This document shows, piece by piece, positions 9,548 through 19,648 of a DNA stretch of 64,000 nt (the first letter of the stretch is position 1; each line of letters starts with the position of its first letter). A model generated the notes under the pieces. That model saw only the letters and a list, made by a program, of their open reading frames with translations. It did no database searches and was not told where the DNA came from. Made by a program: the position numbers and the translations under genes. This DNA is from Chrysophaeum taylorii (Eukaryota > Sar > Pelagophyceae > Pelagomonadales > Pelagomonadaceae), in contig JAQMWT010000362.1 in the NCBI GenBank assembly GCA_029834535.1, forward strand, positions 310,001-374,000, read 5' to 3'.

Positions 9548-10519
9548 ATGTCGCTTCGTCGACTTCGGCGGGTGCTGTTCATCAAGGCCTATAGGGCTCT
9601 ACCCGAGGGCACCACGCTCGAGGAGTTGCTGAAGCCGCACGCGCGCGAAAACCGCGCCGGGGACCTCGTGTTGCACCGCGACGCCCTCAACCGCGCAATC
9701 AACGCCAATGTCGACGAGGTCCTTCTCGGCGGGGCCGACGAGATCAAGCTCGAAACCTTCCTCGATTTTCTCTACACGGGCACCGCACCACCGTCTTGCC
9801 CCAAGCAGCAGCAGCAGCAGCAGCAGCAACCTGAAGAGCAGGCGCGCGCCGTGGTGCTCCGCGCGGGAACTTTGCTCGCGACCCGCGGCAAACCGCCGAG
9901 ACCCCCACTCCCCAGCAAACCGCGGTGGCGCAAGCAAGAAATTGTGCGCCAAGAGCGCATAGTTCACTACACGACGGTCGACAGCGACGGTACGGTCCAG
10001 GAGCTCGTGGAGACGGAAAGGTCGTCGACCGAGGTAACGCACATGGAGTGCAACGAAACTGGAGAATTTGCGCACCGCGAAGCCAGCGAGTACGAGCAGC
10101 TCGAGACTTTCAACAGGCAGATTGTCGCGATGAACCACGGCAACGAGGAGTACGTCCATCTCAAGAGTAAAGAGGACGAGATCGAGTTCGTGGATTCGAA
10201 CAACATGCCTCAGCAGAGAACAGCTCCGGCCGCTGCTGAGCACCAACAATCACCGGTGAACCAAAATGACGACGCAGCGCCGGAATATGTGGACGATGAT
10301 AACATGAACTCGATCTCTCGCATGCAGTGCGTCGAAGACCTCGTCGACCAGGAGTCCATGGCTCACGTCGAATCGGCCGCGACCTTCGTGTCGTTGCCTC
10401 CTGCCGGTGGGTGCTCCTCCCCTCGCGTCGCCTTTTACGACCGGGGAGAAGAACCCCTCGCCGAGTACTACGAGGAGGAGGAAAAGGATCTCCACTTCTC
10501 CTCCTCTAGCGTGTCATGA
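9548..10519 (+). CDS. PolyQ acidic protein of unknown function
   Basis: The 323-residue frame is not recognised. An N-terminal 80 residues look globular (RALPEGTTLEELLKPHARE, then a segment with FLDFLYTG faintly like the end of a BTB fold). A CAG-type run of eight or nine Gln follows at about 89-97, then a Lys/Arg-rich patch and a long acidic, Gln/Asn-rich tail likely to be disordered. The start is 50 bp from the divergent SelW-like start. Its 3' end converges on the SDR gene with a 35-bp gap. Confidence 0.6.
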   Translation: MSLRRLRRVLFIKAYRALPEGTTLEELLKPHARENRAGDLVLHRDALNRAINANVDEVLLGGADEIKLETFLDFLYTGTAPPSCPKQQQQQQQQPEEQARAVVLRAGTLLATRGKPPRPPLPSKPRWRKQEIVRQERIVHYTTVDSDGTVQELVETERSSTEVTHMECNETGEFAHREASEYEQLETFNRQIVAMNHGNEEYVHLKSKEDEIEFVDSNNMPQQRTAPAAAEHQQSPVNQNDDAAPEYVDDDNMNSISRMQCVEDLVDQESMAHVESAATFVSLPPAGGCSSPRVAFYDRGEEPLAEYYEEEEKDLHFSSSSVS

Positions 10520-10554
10520 GAGAGAGAAAAATTATTACCACGCTCTTGCTACTC

Positions 10555-11517
10555 CTACGTCGCCAAAAACCCACGGTTCTGGAGTTCTGCGACGGCATCG
10601 ACGAGGATGTCGCGAGTGGACCTCCTGAGGGCCATGTCTAGGAGACTCTTCTGTTGCTTGGTCGTGTCGAACTTGATGGGGGCGACGAGGCCGCCTCCGC
10701 GGTATGGCTGGACGTCGGGCACGGCGGGGTAGATTTCTTTCAGAGTGGCGAAAATGTCGTTCCAGTGCAGCGACTCAGCGACGCACAGGTGGCGCCCCGT
10801 GACATCATCCCGCTCGTAGGCGGCAACGTGCATGGCCGCGCAGTCGCGGACGTCGACGAAACTAAAGCTATCGTTTGGCGCGGTCATCATCCTCGCCCCG
10901 GTGACGATGTCGGCGAGGATGCGCATGCTCTCGTTGAGACCCGGCTGCAGCATCGGCCCCACGACGAGCGTCGGGTTGATCGCGACATAGCGGATCAGGG
11001 GCCTGGCAGCGGCCCACTCGCGCGCCTTGAGCTCCTTTGTCGTCTTCGCGCACCCGTACCACTTTCCCTGCTCACGCTTATCCTGCGGGTCACTCCAATG
11101 CTCCTCGCTCACGACCGCCGGCCTCGGCTCGGGCGCAACGGCCGCCGTCGACGACAGCAACACGAAGCTCTTGACCTCGGGCGCGCGGTCGATGGCGGCG
11201 AGCACGTGCTCGAGGCCTGCCATCGCCGGTTCGAATATCTCGGTCTCGCCGTCCTCTGCGGTCAACATGACTGGTGTTGCCGTGTGGATCACCCCGTCAC
11301 ACCCCAGGACGGCCGCCTCGAAGCCACCCGTCACCAAGTCAGCCGAAAACAGACGCAGCCGCTTCTCGGCGCCTTCCAATGTGCTCAAGTGCGCCGTTTT
11401 GGCGCTGTTCGCCACATCGCGCACCGTGCCGTGCACGACGTGACCCCGAGTCAGTAACTGCTGCACGATGTGCGAGGCGATGTATCCGGACGCCCCAGTC
11501 ACGCAAACCTTGCCCAT
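10555..11517 (-). CDS. Extended SDR reductase (dihydroflavonol/cinnamoyl-CoA reductase-like)
   Basis: The 320-residue protein opens with the NAD(P)-binding VTGASGYIASHIVQQL. It then shows DGVIHTATP, the strand LLSSTAAVAP, the catalytic Tyr-Lys pair in WYGCAKTTKE and the segment INPTLVVGPML. These are the marks of the extended short-chain dehydrogenase subgroup that includes dihydroflavonol 4-reductase, cinnamoyl-CoA reductase and yeast GRE2-type carbonyl reductases. Full length and cytosolic (no leader). Substrate unknown; an aldehyde or ketone reductase is the safest call. Confidence 0.85.
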   Translation of the reverse strand: MGKVCVTGASGYIASHIVQQLLTRGHVVHGTVRDVANSAKTAHLSTLEGAEKRLRLFSADLVTGGFEAAVLGCDGVIHTATPVMLTAEDGETEIFEPAMAGLEHVLAAIDRAPEVKSFVLLSSTAAVAPEPRPAVVSEEHWSDPQDKREQGKWYGCAKTTKELKAREWAAARPLIRYVAINPTLVVGPMLQPGLNESMRILADIVTGARMMTAPNDSFSFVDVRDCAAMHVAAYERDDVTGRHLCVAESLHWNDIFATLKEIYPAVPDVQPYRGGGLVAPIKFDTTKQQKSLLDMALRRSTRDILVDAVAELQNRGFLAT

Positions 11518-11846
11518 CGTGCAGCAGCGCTGAGCTCAGGGCCGTTGATGTGTGGATCCGGGGACCGTTGCTTTTGCAGAATTTCGGAAAGTTTTTCTTC
11601 CTGTGGAGCGAAGCGAGATTCTCGTTTTCCGGTCAGCGCACCGCACTATGACCGTAAAGAGAGCCGTCGGCGTTCAATCAAACAAACAAACAAACAAACC
11701 CCTAGGAGAGATCTGATGTTCTCGGCAAACCGAACTGCAACAATAATAATAAGCCCCCCCCTCCTTCCTAGGGCGGTCTCGGCGAACGAATGTGCGGACG
11801 CGATGGGTGGAGACAACAACAAACGTATGAAGGCCCAGGAAGAAGG
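11518..11846. other. Spacer with (CAAA)n microsatellite
   Basis: No gene is seen. A CAAA run lies at about 11677-11700. The same motif (as GTTT) sits beside the ZDS stop codon at about 3217-3244. Confidence 0.6.
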
Positions 11847-12386
11847 CTAGTCGGATTTCTTCGAATCCGAGACGGTCGAGGTTGCCCCGAGGCGGGTTTT
11901 CACAAGGCCGGTGAGGAACATAATGCAGTTAAAAACGAGCATGTAAGTGATATACTTATAGAGCGCGGTCGCTTCGTCGGGCGTCATACCGTCAACTGTT
12001 ATCGCCTCGATTGCCGGTTGGAGGCAAACAGGAATAGTGTAGAGAATTCCGCCGAGAGTCATGAGCTGGACGAGTCCGAGGAGGTTCGAGGCCGTGGGTC
12101 CGCGAAAGGTGCCCATGACGTCCTCGGCGACGAGCTTGAGGAGGAGCATGGGCATACTCAACGGCAGCACGGCCTTAATAGCCCCGACGACGGGCAAAGG
12201 CGTTCCGAAATAGAGAGTCGCAAGCTCGGGCTTGGCACCAACGGCCGTACACGCGACGCCGTAGTCGACGAGTGCAAAGATCAGGAACGTGGTCGCGATT
12301 ACGAGGCCTGGAAAGGCTTCACCAAACTCGATGGTCGTCATCGCGGAGAATTTGCTGTAAAGGGCAACGCGAAACTTTGACGTCAT
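11847..12386 (-). CDS. Four-helix integral membrane protein, unknown
   Basis: The 179-residue protein has four predicted hydrophobic helices: FPGLVIATTFLIFALVDYGV, the stretch with PLPVVGAIKAVLPLSMPMLLL, LVQLMTLGGILYTIPVCLQ, and YITYMLVFNCIMFLTGLV. The C-terminus is a polar Ser/Lys tail ending SKKSD. I do not recognise a family. A poly-C run lies just upstream of the start at about 12392-12405. Confidence 0.6.
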   Translation of the reverse strand: MTSKFRVALYSKFSAMTTIEFGEAFPGLVIATTFLIFALVDYGVACTAVGAKPELATLYFGTPLPVVGAIKAVLPLSMPMLLLKLVAEDVMGTFRGPTASNLLGLVQLMTLGGILYTIPVCLQPAIEAITVDGMTPDEATALYKYITYMLVFNCIMFLTGLVKTRLGATSTVSDSKKSD

Positions 12387-13269
12387 TCACACCCCCCCCC
12401 CCCATCGTTAGGGGGTAACCGAGTGAATACGCTCCCCTGTAAACAAAAATTTTTGACTCGCGCCTCGACGATGTGCTGCGGCTCTTCGGCCCACCGCCGC
12501 CCGATTTTTTAGTGAATCTGGAGATCTTCAACCGCAACAACTCTTGAACAATAATGGGCGAAAAAACAATAGACGGGCGCTCCGCGAGGTAGGAGGTTCA
12601 CGTCGGAGCAGATGCGAAAGCGTTTCGCCGACAGCTCTGTCCTCGTGTGCATGGTGCGGTGCCGCGTCGTCCGACGCATCAATCAATGCCTGCGTGTGCC
12701 CTGGCACCCACGATCGTCGCTATTGATCCTGCCGCCTGCGCCCGGCCATCCTTGACCTCGTCAGCCGTGCCATCTGCGCCGCAGGTCTGGACGCGTGACA
12801 CTTCCGCCCTTCTGTTCCCCACTCCAAACTTGGCCGTACTAATAATAAGAACCAAGGACTGATGCGTCGATAATCTCGCAAAGGGCAAGAACGCTCTGTT
12901 GTTGGTCCATAGGTCTCTGCTCGGGAGACATCTATGCCGCCGCGCGGCGTAGCAACTTTACTGCACACGTCTAGGCACTACCGGCTGTGCACGATATAAG
13001 CAGCGCGCCGTAGACAGGAAGGACATTTCTTTGTTCCCAGTTGTTATTACACCACGAGCAAACCGTAGTTCTCTGAGCACCGCGGAGTACGCTCTTGATG
13101 GCCGTCCGGGGTGTGGCGAGGTCGTGTTATCAGGAACGCCTACATTCGGGGGTGACCAACTACCCACCCGGCATCTCTCGCATTGTGGACTACCTACGAG
13201 ACAGCGCTATCTCGCTCTCGCGGCTTGGGAAAAAAAAAGAAGAAGAAGAAGAATGTTTTTAAACATTAT
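12387..13269. other. Intergenic region, no gene seen
   Basis: The stretch contains a poly-C tract near its left end and an AAG-rich run at about 13230-13253 just before the UTP25 stop. Short frames in it do not look coding. Confidence 0.6.
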
Positions 13270-15139
13270 TCACAAACCCCTGGCATCGTCGTCTTGGTCG
13301 TCGTCATTTTCGAAGATGTGGGCGTCGGCTGTGGCGGCGAAGGGGTTGTTGGCGGCCTGGGCGAGCATAGCGCGCGCGCGGCGGGCGCCGACGATACGCT
13401 CGATGGCGAGGGCGTCGAAGCTGGTGTAGAGGAGGAGGACGTGTTTCTTTTTGAGCGTCTGGTCGGGGGATTGTTTGTCGAACATGAAGTTCACGAGCTC
13501 GGCGTAGAAATGGGCGAAATCGGGGGGCGAGACGAAGATGAGGCGGTGGGCGCCGCGGAGGCGATAGCGGTGGTAAAAATGGGCGCGAGCCGAGTAGAGA
13601 AGAATCGGCACCTCGGCGTGGTAGAAGCGGGAGCGGGCCCTCGAAACCTCCGAACCGCGCGAGTAGTCGTGGACGGCGACGAAGTTTGCCGCCGCGGTGC
13701 GGAGGGCGGCGCGGCATGCGAGGAACTCGTGGTACGAATGGCAGACGACGAGGGTGCCGGGGGTGCCGTTCTTGAGCAACGGAGGGAGGAGTTTTGTTTT
13801 CAAGTGGCGGACCTTGGCGTCGGCCGCTTCGGCGGGCGTCGGAGCGCGGACGAATTGGAAGACGTGCCTGCCGCCGGCCTCGAGGGCCGTCGCGAGGGGC
13901 GAGGCGATGTCGGGGACGGGGGGAGCCGCGAGGCGGGCGGCGCCGGCGCGATTGCGGAAGCGCGGTTCGTCGAAGAATTCGCGCGCGGCGGTCGAGCGGC
14001 CGGGGGCGTCGACGAGGGCCCTTAGCCTGGGATCCGAGAAGCGGGACAAGACGATTGTCTGGCGGCATGCGTGGCCCTGGTTGCCGTCCTCGAGGAGAGG
14101 TTTTCTGAGCCTGGAGAGATCGCATCTCAGCGAGTCGAGCGCGCGCGGCCGTCGATTGCACGCCGCGAGCGCGGCCTCGACGTGATCCCAGTTCTGCATC
14201 AGCATAACCTCGGCGCGGACCACGAGGGCAATCTCGATGCTCGAGAGCCAGTCGGGCGCCTGATCGCGCTCGAGTTTCAATCGAATCGCGAGGGGCGACG
14301 CGACGACGACGTCGCTGTCTTCGGGGGGCGACATCAGCTTGACGGCGACGCCGAACGAGGTCCCTACCTCGCGCTTCTTTCCGCGGCCCGGCGTCAGGGC
14401 GATTCCCATCTCGCAGTCGTCGTCGGTGTTGGCGCCGAAGACTTCGGCCCAGTCGGGCGGGCCCGCGCGCCCGTCGTCCGAGCCTTTCCCGAACTCGTCC
14501 TCGAACGCGCGTCTGTTCGCGATCGACGCGCGGTCGCCGACCAGCCGTTCGATCTCGAGCACCGCCTCGTGCGCCGCGCCGCGCGTCGGTACGAGGACGA
14601 GGACCCGCGGCCGCGTGAACCCCTGATCCCGGCCCTCCTCCTCGTCGCCGCGGCCCTTGCCGACCTTTTTGTCGCGTCGCGCGACGCGCGCCCGGCACCG
14701 GAGCGCGTGGTCGACGCAGTGCGCGAGCGCCGCCGATAAAAGCCGCGCGTGACGCGTCCGCTTTCCGGCGGCCTCGGCGTTCGTGGCGACCACGTCGCGG
14801 TACGGCGCGAGCGCCCGGAGTAGCCCGAGCTGCGCGGGGTTCAGATCGCCGACCGCCGACCTCACCGTCGCGCACAGCCGGTCGACTTCGCTTTCGAGCC
14901 CGTCCAACGACAACGCCCGCCCGCTCCAGGCCCACCGCTCGAACTCCCCGCTCCCCTCCACGCTCTCGTACGCCGGGGATCGCTCCTTCAGCACCGCGCA
15001 TTCCTCCGCCGTCAAACACGCGCCGAACTGCGCCTCGACGACGCCCGTCCGCGCGTCGGAGACACCGCACCGCTCCAGCGCCTCGTCCGCCACTTCACCT
15101 CGGGCTTCCTCCTCGGATTCGACATCACTCACCTCGCGC

Positions 15140-15174
<35 letters not shown>

Positions 15175-15606
15175 CAAGCTTGCCTCGACCGGTTCGGCGG
15201 CGGCCTCCTCCTCCTCCTCCTTCTGCGTGGCGGCGGCGGCGGCAGCGGCGACTCCGAGCTCTGCCGCGGCCTCGTCCCAGCCAACGGCGTCCTCCGCGCG
15301 ACGCACCGCGCGGTTCGTGGGCCAAGACTCCGCGGGGGGCTCGGGGCGCTTGCGCCGCTCGTTCCGCCGCTGGCGGTTCGTGCGACCCTTGGGCTTTGGG
15401 GGCGCCACGGGCTTGGCGAACTTGGCGACCTTCGTCAGCTCGAACCGCCGCTCCTCGGCGCGCAGCCACCGCCGCCGCAAGGAGTCGCTCCGCTCCTGGG
15501 TCAGCCCCGACCGCCGCGCCTCCACCATCTCGTCCGGCTCGTCGGTGTAAGCGCGCCGCGCCTTGCTGCGCTTCCCCTGGTTGTGGTGGCGACGCCGCCG
15601 CTTCAT
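13270..15606 (-). CDS. UTP25: UTP25 (DEF/DIEXF) small-subunit processome protein
   Basis: The 778-residue protein belongs to the UTP25 family, degenerate DEAD-like proteins of the nucleolar U3 small-subunit processome. The N-terminus is very basic, then Ala/Glu and a 10-Asp run (about 138-150). The conserved part carries RPRVLVLVPTRGAAHEAV (helicase-like motif Ia region), DVVVASPLAIRLKLE, the block RARSRFYHAEVPILLYSARA, and then HFYHRYRLRGAHRLIFVSPP. Classical Walker A and DEAD boxes are missing, as expected for the family. It starts 23 bp from the divergent OFD1 gene. Confidence 0.88.
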
Positions 15607-15629
15607 CGTTTCATCAATTCATTCAAATA
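15607..15629. promoter_or_regulatory. 23-bp gap between divergent UTP25 and OFD1 starts
   Basis: The two start codons are separated by only 23 bases (AT-rich, TCATCAATTCATTCAAATAA). This is the shortest divergent gap in the window, so the promoter must lie inside coding sequence or both leaders must be minimal. Confidence 0.45.
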
Positions 15630-18600
15630 ATGCCTCATCATCAACTCCGAAGCGTTGAGGAGCTCGGCAAGCTCGGGCTGAGCGAGGCCGAGCTGCGCGA
15701 GGGCCTGCGCGCGCATCTAAGGTCGCGGGGCCACCTCGAGCGCCTCCAGGCCCAGCTCCGGGAGCGCGTTGTCGGCGAGCTCGCGCTGGTGGGCAAACCC
15801 AAAGCGCCACAAGTGGCGGGGCTCTCGCGGCTGCGGTGGAGCCTCGTCGCCGAGGCCTTGCGGTGCGCGGGTCTTCAGCACACCCTGGCCGTCTTCGTGC
15901 CCGAGAGCGGCCTCGGCACGCTCGGGGCGGCGCTGAGTCACGCCGAGGCCTCCGAGGCGGCCGGCGTCCGGGCCCCGGACGTCGGCCGGTGCTTGCTCGA
16001 CGTCGTGCTCGAAAAAAACAGCGCGCCGCGCCGCGACGGCGCCACGCAGACCGAGGCGGCGGTTACCACCCAAGATACTCGCCAGTCCCTGGGCGACCGC
16101 CTCCGGTCGATCCGCGCGGCGCGCGAGGCCCGCCCGCGCGACCAGCCGAACGCCGCCGACGGCGTCGTCGCGTCTCTCGAGGCGCGGTACGCGCGCAGGC
16201 TCGAGGCCGAGGTGTCGAGGATCCGCGAAACGGAACTCGCGCAGCAACGACGCACGCTCGAGGCCGCACACCGGGCGGCCCTCGACGCGGCCGTCGCGGA
16301 GGCTAAGGCCAACGCGACCCGCGCCGAAAAAATAGCGCGCGACCGAGAACGAGCGCGAGAGGCCAAGTGGGCGGAGGACCTGCGCCTCGCGCGCGAGGCG
16401 GGCCGTCTCGAGCGCCTCGACTTTGCCAACCAGCTCCGCACCCTGGCCGACCGCGAGGCCTCCAACGCCAAAGTTTTCGACCACGAAAGGCGCGCCCTCG
16501 ACCTCCGCGCGGCTAGCCTCGAACATCGAGAAGCCGCGCTTTCCGACAACGTCGCGACAAAGCGCATCGCCACCCTCGAGGCCCGCCTCGCCGATGCGGT
16601 CGCCACCCTCGCGGCTGCGCGACACAACGACGAGAACCGACCGCCGAACACGTGGAGACGACGCGCCGAGGACGACGGTTGTCTCGCGAAACCACCGCCA
16701 ACTCCTACGGCTACTGCGGACGTCGAACCCCGGCCCGTCGCCGAGCCCGACGAAACCTCGTCTTCGGAGGAGGAGGAGGAGGAGGTGGAGGCTCCCGTGC
16801 GGCGGCGGCGGCGGCGGCTGCGGCGACATCGCGTCTTGATGCAACGCCGGCCGCTCGAGGACGACCTCCGTCGAGATCTCGACGCCGAGCGCGCCGAAAA
16901 CGACGCGCTGCGCCACGAAGCCCTCGGCCTGCGCAACCTCCTCGCGCAGGCGCGCGCCTCCTTGGACGCCCTCGCCGCGCTCCCGGCCTCGGCATTCTCC
17001 AAGCCAGACATGACTAAGTCCGACGACCCCGCCGCTGCTGGGTCCGCCGGTTTCTGTGCAGGCGTCGCGCCAGACCAGAACCTCGTCGTCGCCGCCCGTC
17101 GCGCTGCGGGCCTCGGTGGCCGCCGTCGCCGCCGCCGCGACCCGACGTCCTCCTCCGACTCCGAGCTCGACCGCCTGCGGCGCGAGAACCGCAAGCTCGA
17201 AGCTCGCGTGCGCGAACGGCTCGACCTCGACGAGCGTCTTCGCCAACTCGACCGCTTGGACGCCCGTGGACCACCCGCCAACCTACCCAACAACGGGTGG
17301 TGGTGGCAAGCAGACCGCCACACCCCCCAGCGAGACGATCGCCCCCGTGGCTTGCTAAACGACCGCTGGGCACCGATGCCGCCGAGGGAAGAGCCGCCAC
17401 CATGTGGCCGACGACAAGTCGAACGAGAAGGAGACCCACCAGGACGACGACAATTTTTCGATGAAAGCGCGCACGTCCCCGTCCCGAGCGTGGAGCCTCG
17501 CACTTATTGGCAAGCAATCGACGCTCCGCGAGACGATTTTGGGCCATCAGTGCCACGAGAAGAGCCGACTCGACGAGGTGACCATCTTGGCTCGCACGAG
17601 GATCCTCACACTAGGCAGCAGCGCGTGGATTCTCCGGGTCCGCAACAAGTTAGGCCGCTGGTGGCACGAGAAGAGCCGCCAAGTCGACAAGTTGAACAGC
17701 CTCAGCTTGTGCCCACGCTGCGCGAGGATCTTCACAGTAGGGAGCAGATCGACTCTCAAGAGCCGCGAGAAGATGCTTCCCAGGTGCCAAAAAATGAGCC
17801 AATCCGGCAAGCGGACCAGCCGAGGATCCTACCTACACCGTGCGAGGATCCTAAGCAACAGGTTGAATCTCCTCAGGAGCCACAAGAAGCTGTTGCGCCC
17901 CAGGTGACACGAGAAGAGCCAAGTCGACAAATTGACCGGCCTCTTGTAATGCCCGCACTGCAAGAGGTTGAACCTCCTCGGGAACCGTGTGAAGTTGTTG
18001 CACCGCGGTTGACACGAGAAGATCCAAACCATAAAGTTGACCAGCCTCGGGAGCAACAACACACTATCGAACCCGCGCGTCGCGAGGATCCTCGCACAAG
18101 GCAACAAGTTGACCCTCAGGAGCCACGACAGCAACAACATGTTGCCGCCCAGCAACGAGAAGATCCAGCACAGCAAGGCGGCGCTGACGAGCTACTCCTC
18201 GCTAGGCAGCGAATCGACCATCCTGTGAATCGACACGATGTCGTCGAACATTTGCCACGAGATGAGCCTCCTATTCACGGGCAACCACGTGTTGCTCCCC
18301 CATCGCCAGATAAACCTCCCGATAGCCAGCATGGCGATCAACCGCGAGCTGAGCCACCCAGCACACCTGAACCAGCAGGGCGACGAGTCGAAAGAAGAGA
18401 TCCTGCTCATGATCCGGCGAGCAAACAAGCAGAGCCGCAGAGTGTTGTGGATGACCTGCACCAACCCGATGAGGCGCTGAACACGGGCATAAAAAGCGAT
18501 AGGAGAGCCAATGTCGGCGAGATCCACATAGACGTGGTGCCGCAGGGTACGGCTGAAGTCCTTGAGACGCCACGTGCCCAGGCAAACGAGATCGACGAAG

Positions 18601-19289
18601 ACCAACGACTCTTGGAGGTATGCGCGCCCCTGACAAACAGCACGACGACGCAGGCTGAGGACCGCGCGCGCGAGGAAGCAGAAGCCCTCGCTGCCGCCGA
18701 GCACAGCGCGGCTCGAGGCCGGCGCCAGGCTCGCATCGATGGCGCTAAGGCCAAGTTCGACGCGCGACAGCTAGAGTCCTTCGCGACGGCCTTTGTCTCC
18801 GCGGCAGATCACGACGACAAGCTCAACGCTTCCGCCCTCTGCGCGGCACTCAATAAACTCTCAGGAACTAAGCCGCGGCACGACGAAGCCTCCGAGATGC
18901 TGACTAAGTTCAACGATGAGACTGCTGTGCCTGGAGAGCAGAAGGACGGCATCACGGGCCTCGACGAGTTTGTTGCTCTCCTCGCTGGCCTCGACCCTGG
19001 AATTTATCGCCCGCCGCCCGAGAACGACGCCGAAGCCATCTTTCAGAGAGCGCTGCAGCAAGCCAAGCTTCGGCGCGAGAAAGACGCTGCACGGAGAGCG
19101 GTCGCCTCGCCGTCATCGCGCCGCCCGTTGACCGCGCCGGCGTCGGTCGCTGACCGTAAGATCGAGACGGAAGATAGCGTAGGCAATTTGGCCTCTAATC
19201 TCCCAGTTCTGGGCGTCGGTGTCCTCCAGAAGGAGGAGGACGACGACGACGACGACGATGGCGGTTCTGACGGCTGGAGTTTTGGCTGA
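15630..19289 (+). CDS. OFD1: OFD1-like LisH coiled-coil centriole/basal-body protein
   Basis: The start at 15630 gives 1220 residues; the frame is open further upstream but that part lies antisense to UTP25. The N-terminus fits OFD1: GLRAHLRSRGHLERLQAQLR, then the LisH motif SLVAEALRCAGLQHTLAVF ending VFVPESGL. Long Ala/Arg/Glu coiled coils follow at roughly 160-560. From about 570 to 960 is a low-complexity region with degenerate repeats around REEP.RQ.DQP, about 30-40 residues apart. The C-terminus (about 1040-1130) has a weak EF-hand-like pair (AADHDDKLNASALCAAL and KDGITGLDEFVALLAGL). OFD1 works at centriole distal ends and basal bodies, so a flagellate stage is implied. Orthology rests on the first 150 residues. 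Confidence 0.7.
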   Translation: MPHHQLRSVEELGKLGLSEAELREGLRAHLRSRGHLERLQAQLRERVVGELALVGKPKAPQVAGLSRLRWSLVAEALRCAGLQHTLAVFVPESGLGTLGAALSHAEASEAAGVRAPDVGRCLLDVVLEKNSAPRRDGATQTEAAVTTQDTRQSLGDRLRSIRAAREARPRDQPNAADGVVASLEARYARRLEAEVSRIRETELAQQRRTLEAAHRAALDAAVAEAKANATRAEKIARDRERAREAKWAEDLRLAREAGRLERLDFANQLRTLADREASNAKVFDHERRALDLRAASLEHREAALSDNVATKRIATLEARLADAVATLAAARHNDENRPPNTWRRRAEDDGCLAKPPPTPTATADVEPRPVAEPDETSSSEEEEEEVEAPVRRRRRRLRRHRVLMQRRPLEDDLRRDLDAERAENDALRHEALGLRNLLAQARASLDALAALPASAFSKPDMTKSDDPAAAGSAGFCAGVAPDQNLVVAARRAAGLGGRRRRRRDPTSSSDSELDRLRRENRKLEARVRERLDLDERLRQLDRLDARGPPANLPNNGWWWQADRHTPQRDDRPRGLLNDRWAPMPPREEPPPCGRRQVEREGDPPGRRQFFDESAHVPVPSVEPRTYWQAIDAPRDDFGPSVPREEPTRRGDHLGSHEDPHTRQQRVDSPGPQQVRPLVAREEPPSRQVEQPQLVPTLREDLHSREQIDSQEPREDASQVPKNEPIRQADQPRILPTPCEDPKQQVESPQEPQEAVAPQVTREEPSRQIDRPLVMPALQEVEPPREPCEVVAPRLTREDPNHKVDQPREQQHTIEPARREDPRTRQQVDPQEPRQQQHVAAQQREDPAQQGGADELLLARQRIDHPVNRHDVVEHLPRDEPPIHGQPRVAPPSPDKPPDSQHGDQPRAEPPSTPEPAGRRVERRDPAHDPASKQAEPQSVVDDLHQPDEALNTGIKSDRRANVGEIHIDVVPQGTAEVLETPRAQANEIDEDQRLLEVCAPLTNSTTTQAEDRAREEAEALAAAEHSAARGRRQARIDGAKAKFDARQLESFATAFVSAADHDDKLNASALCAALNKLSGTKPRHDEASEMLTKFNDETAVPGEQKDGITGLDEFVALLAGLDPGIYRPPPENDAEAIFQRALQQAKLRREKDAARRAVASPSSRRPLTAPASVADRKIETEDSVGNLASNLPVLGVGVLQKEEDDDDDDDGGSDGWSFG

Positions 19290-19648
19290 TTCGGACATCT
19301 CACCTCTGCCTAGTGCGATCTACCCTTGTGATTGCTCATTCCACCTCCCCCATCTCCTGTATATCAGTCGCCTTTTAATTAACTTAACCATCGAATCATT
19401 CATCTCTCTGGCGAATCGATGGTGTTTATTTAATCCGTGAAGATTAGAAATCAGATTTTCCATTGTTGGGGGGGGGTGCTTCCGAATCTGAGAGTCGGCC
19501 GTCGCGTCGAGAAGCTGCGGTCGAAAGAAAGGAAAGAAAGAATCGGAGTTGCGGGTTTGGATGCGGCAATTGCACGTTGTCGTCGGAGTTGTGGCGAAGT
19601 GCTGTAATCGCCAAGGTGCGTCTCTAGGATTCCTTCGTAAGTAACGCG
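19290..19648. other. Spacer, no gene seen
   Basis: This AT-richer space follows the OFD1 stop. It has a G-run near 19467-19474 and nothing recognisable. Confidence 0.5.

Noticed and set aside
13304-15070. 588-residue Arg-rich frame opposite in phase within UTP25
   Set aside because: It is an alternate frame of the same strand with extreme Arg/Ala/Gly content and no motifs.
15180-15629. Upstream in-frame extension of OFD1
   Set aside because: It lies antisense to the UTP25 N-terminus and is Pro/Arg low-complexity; the LisH protein starts naturally at 15630.
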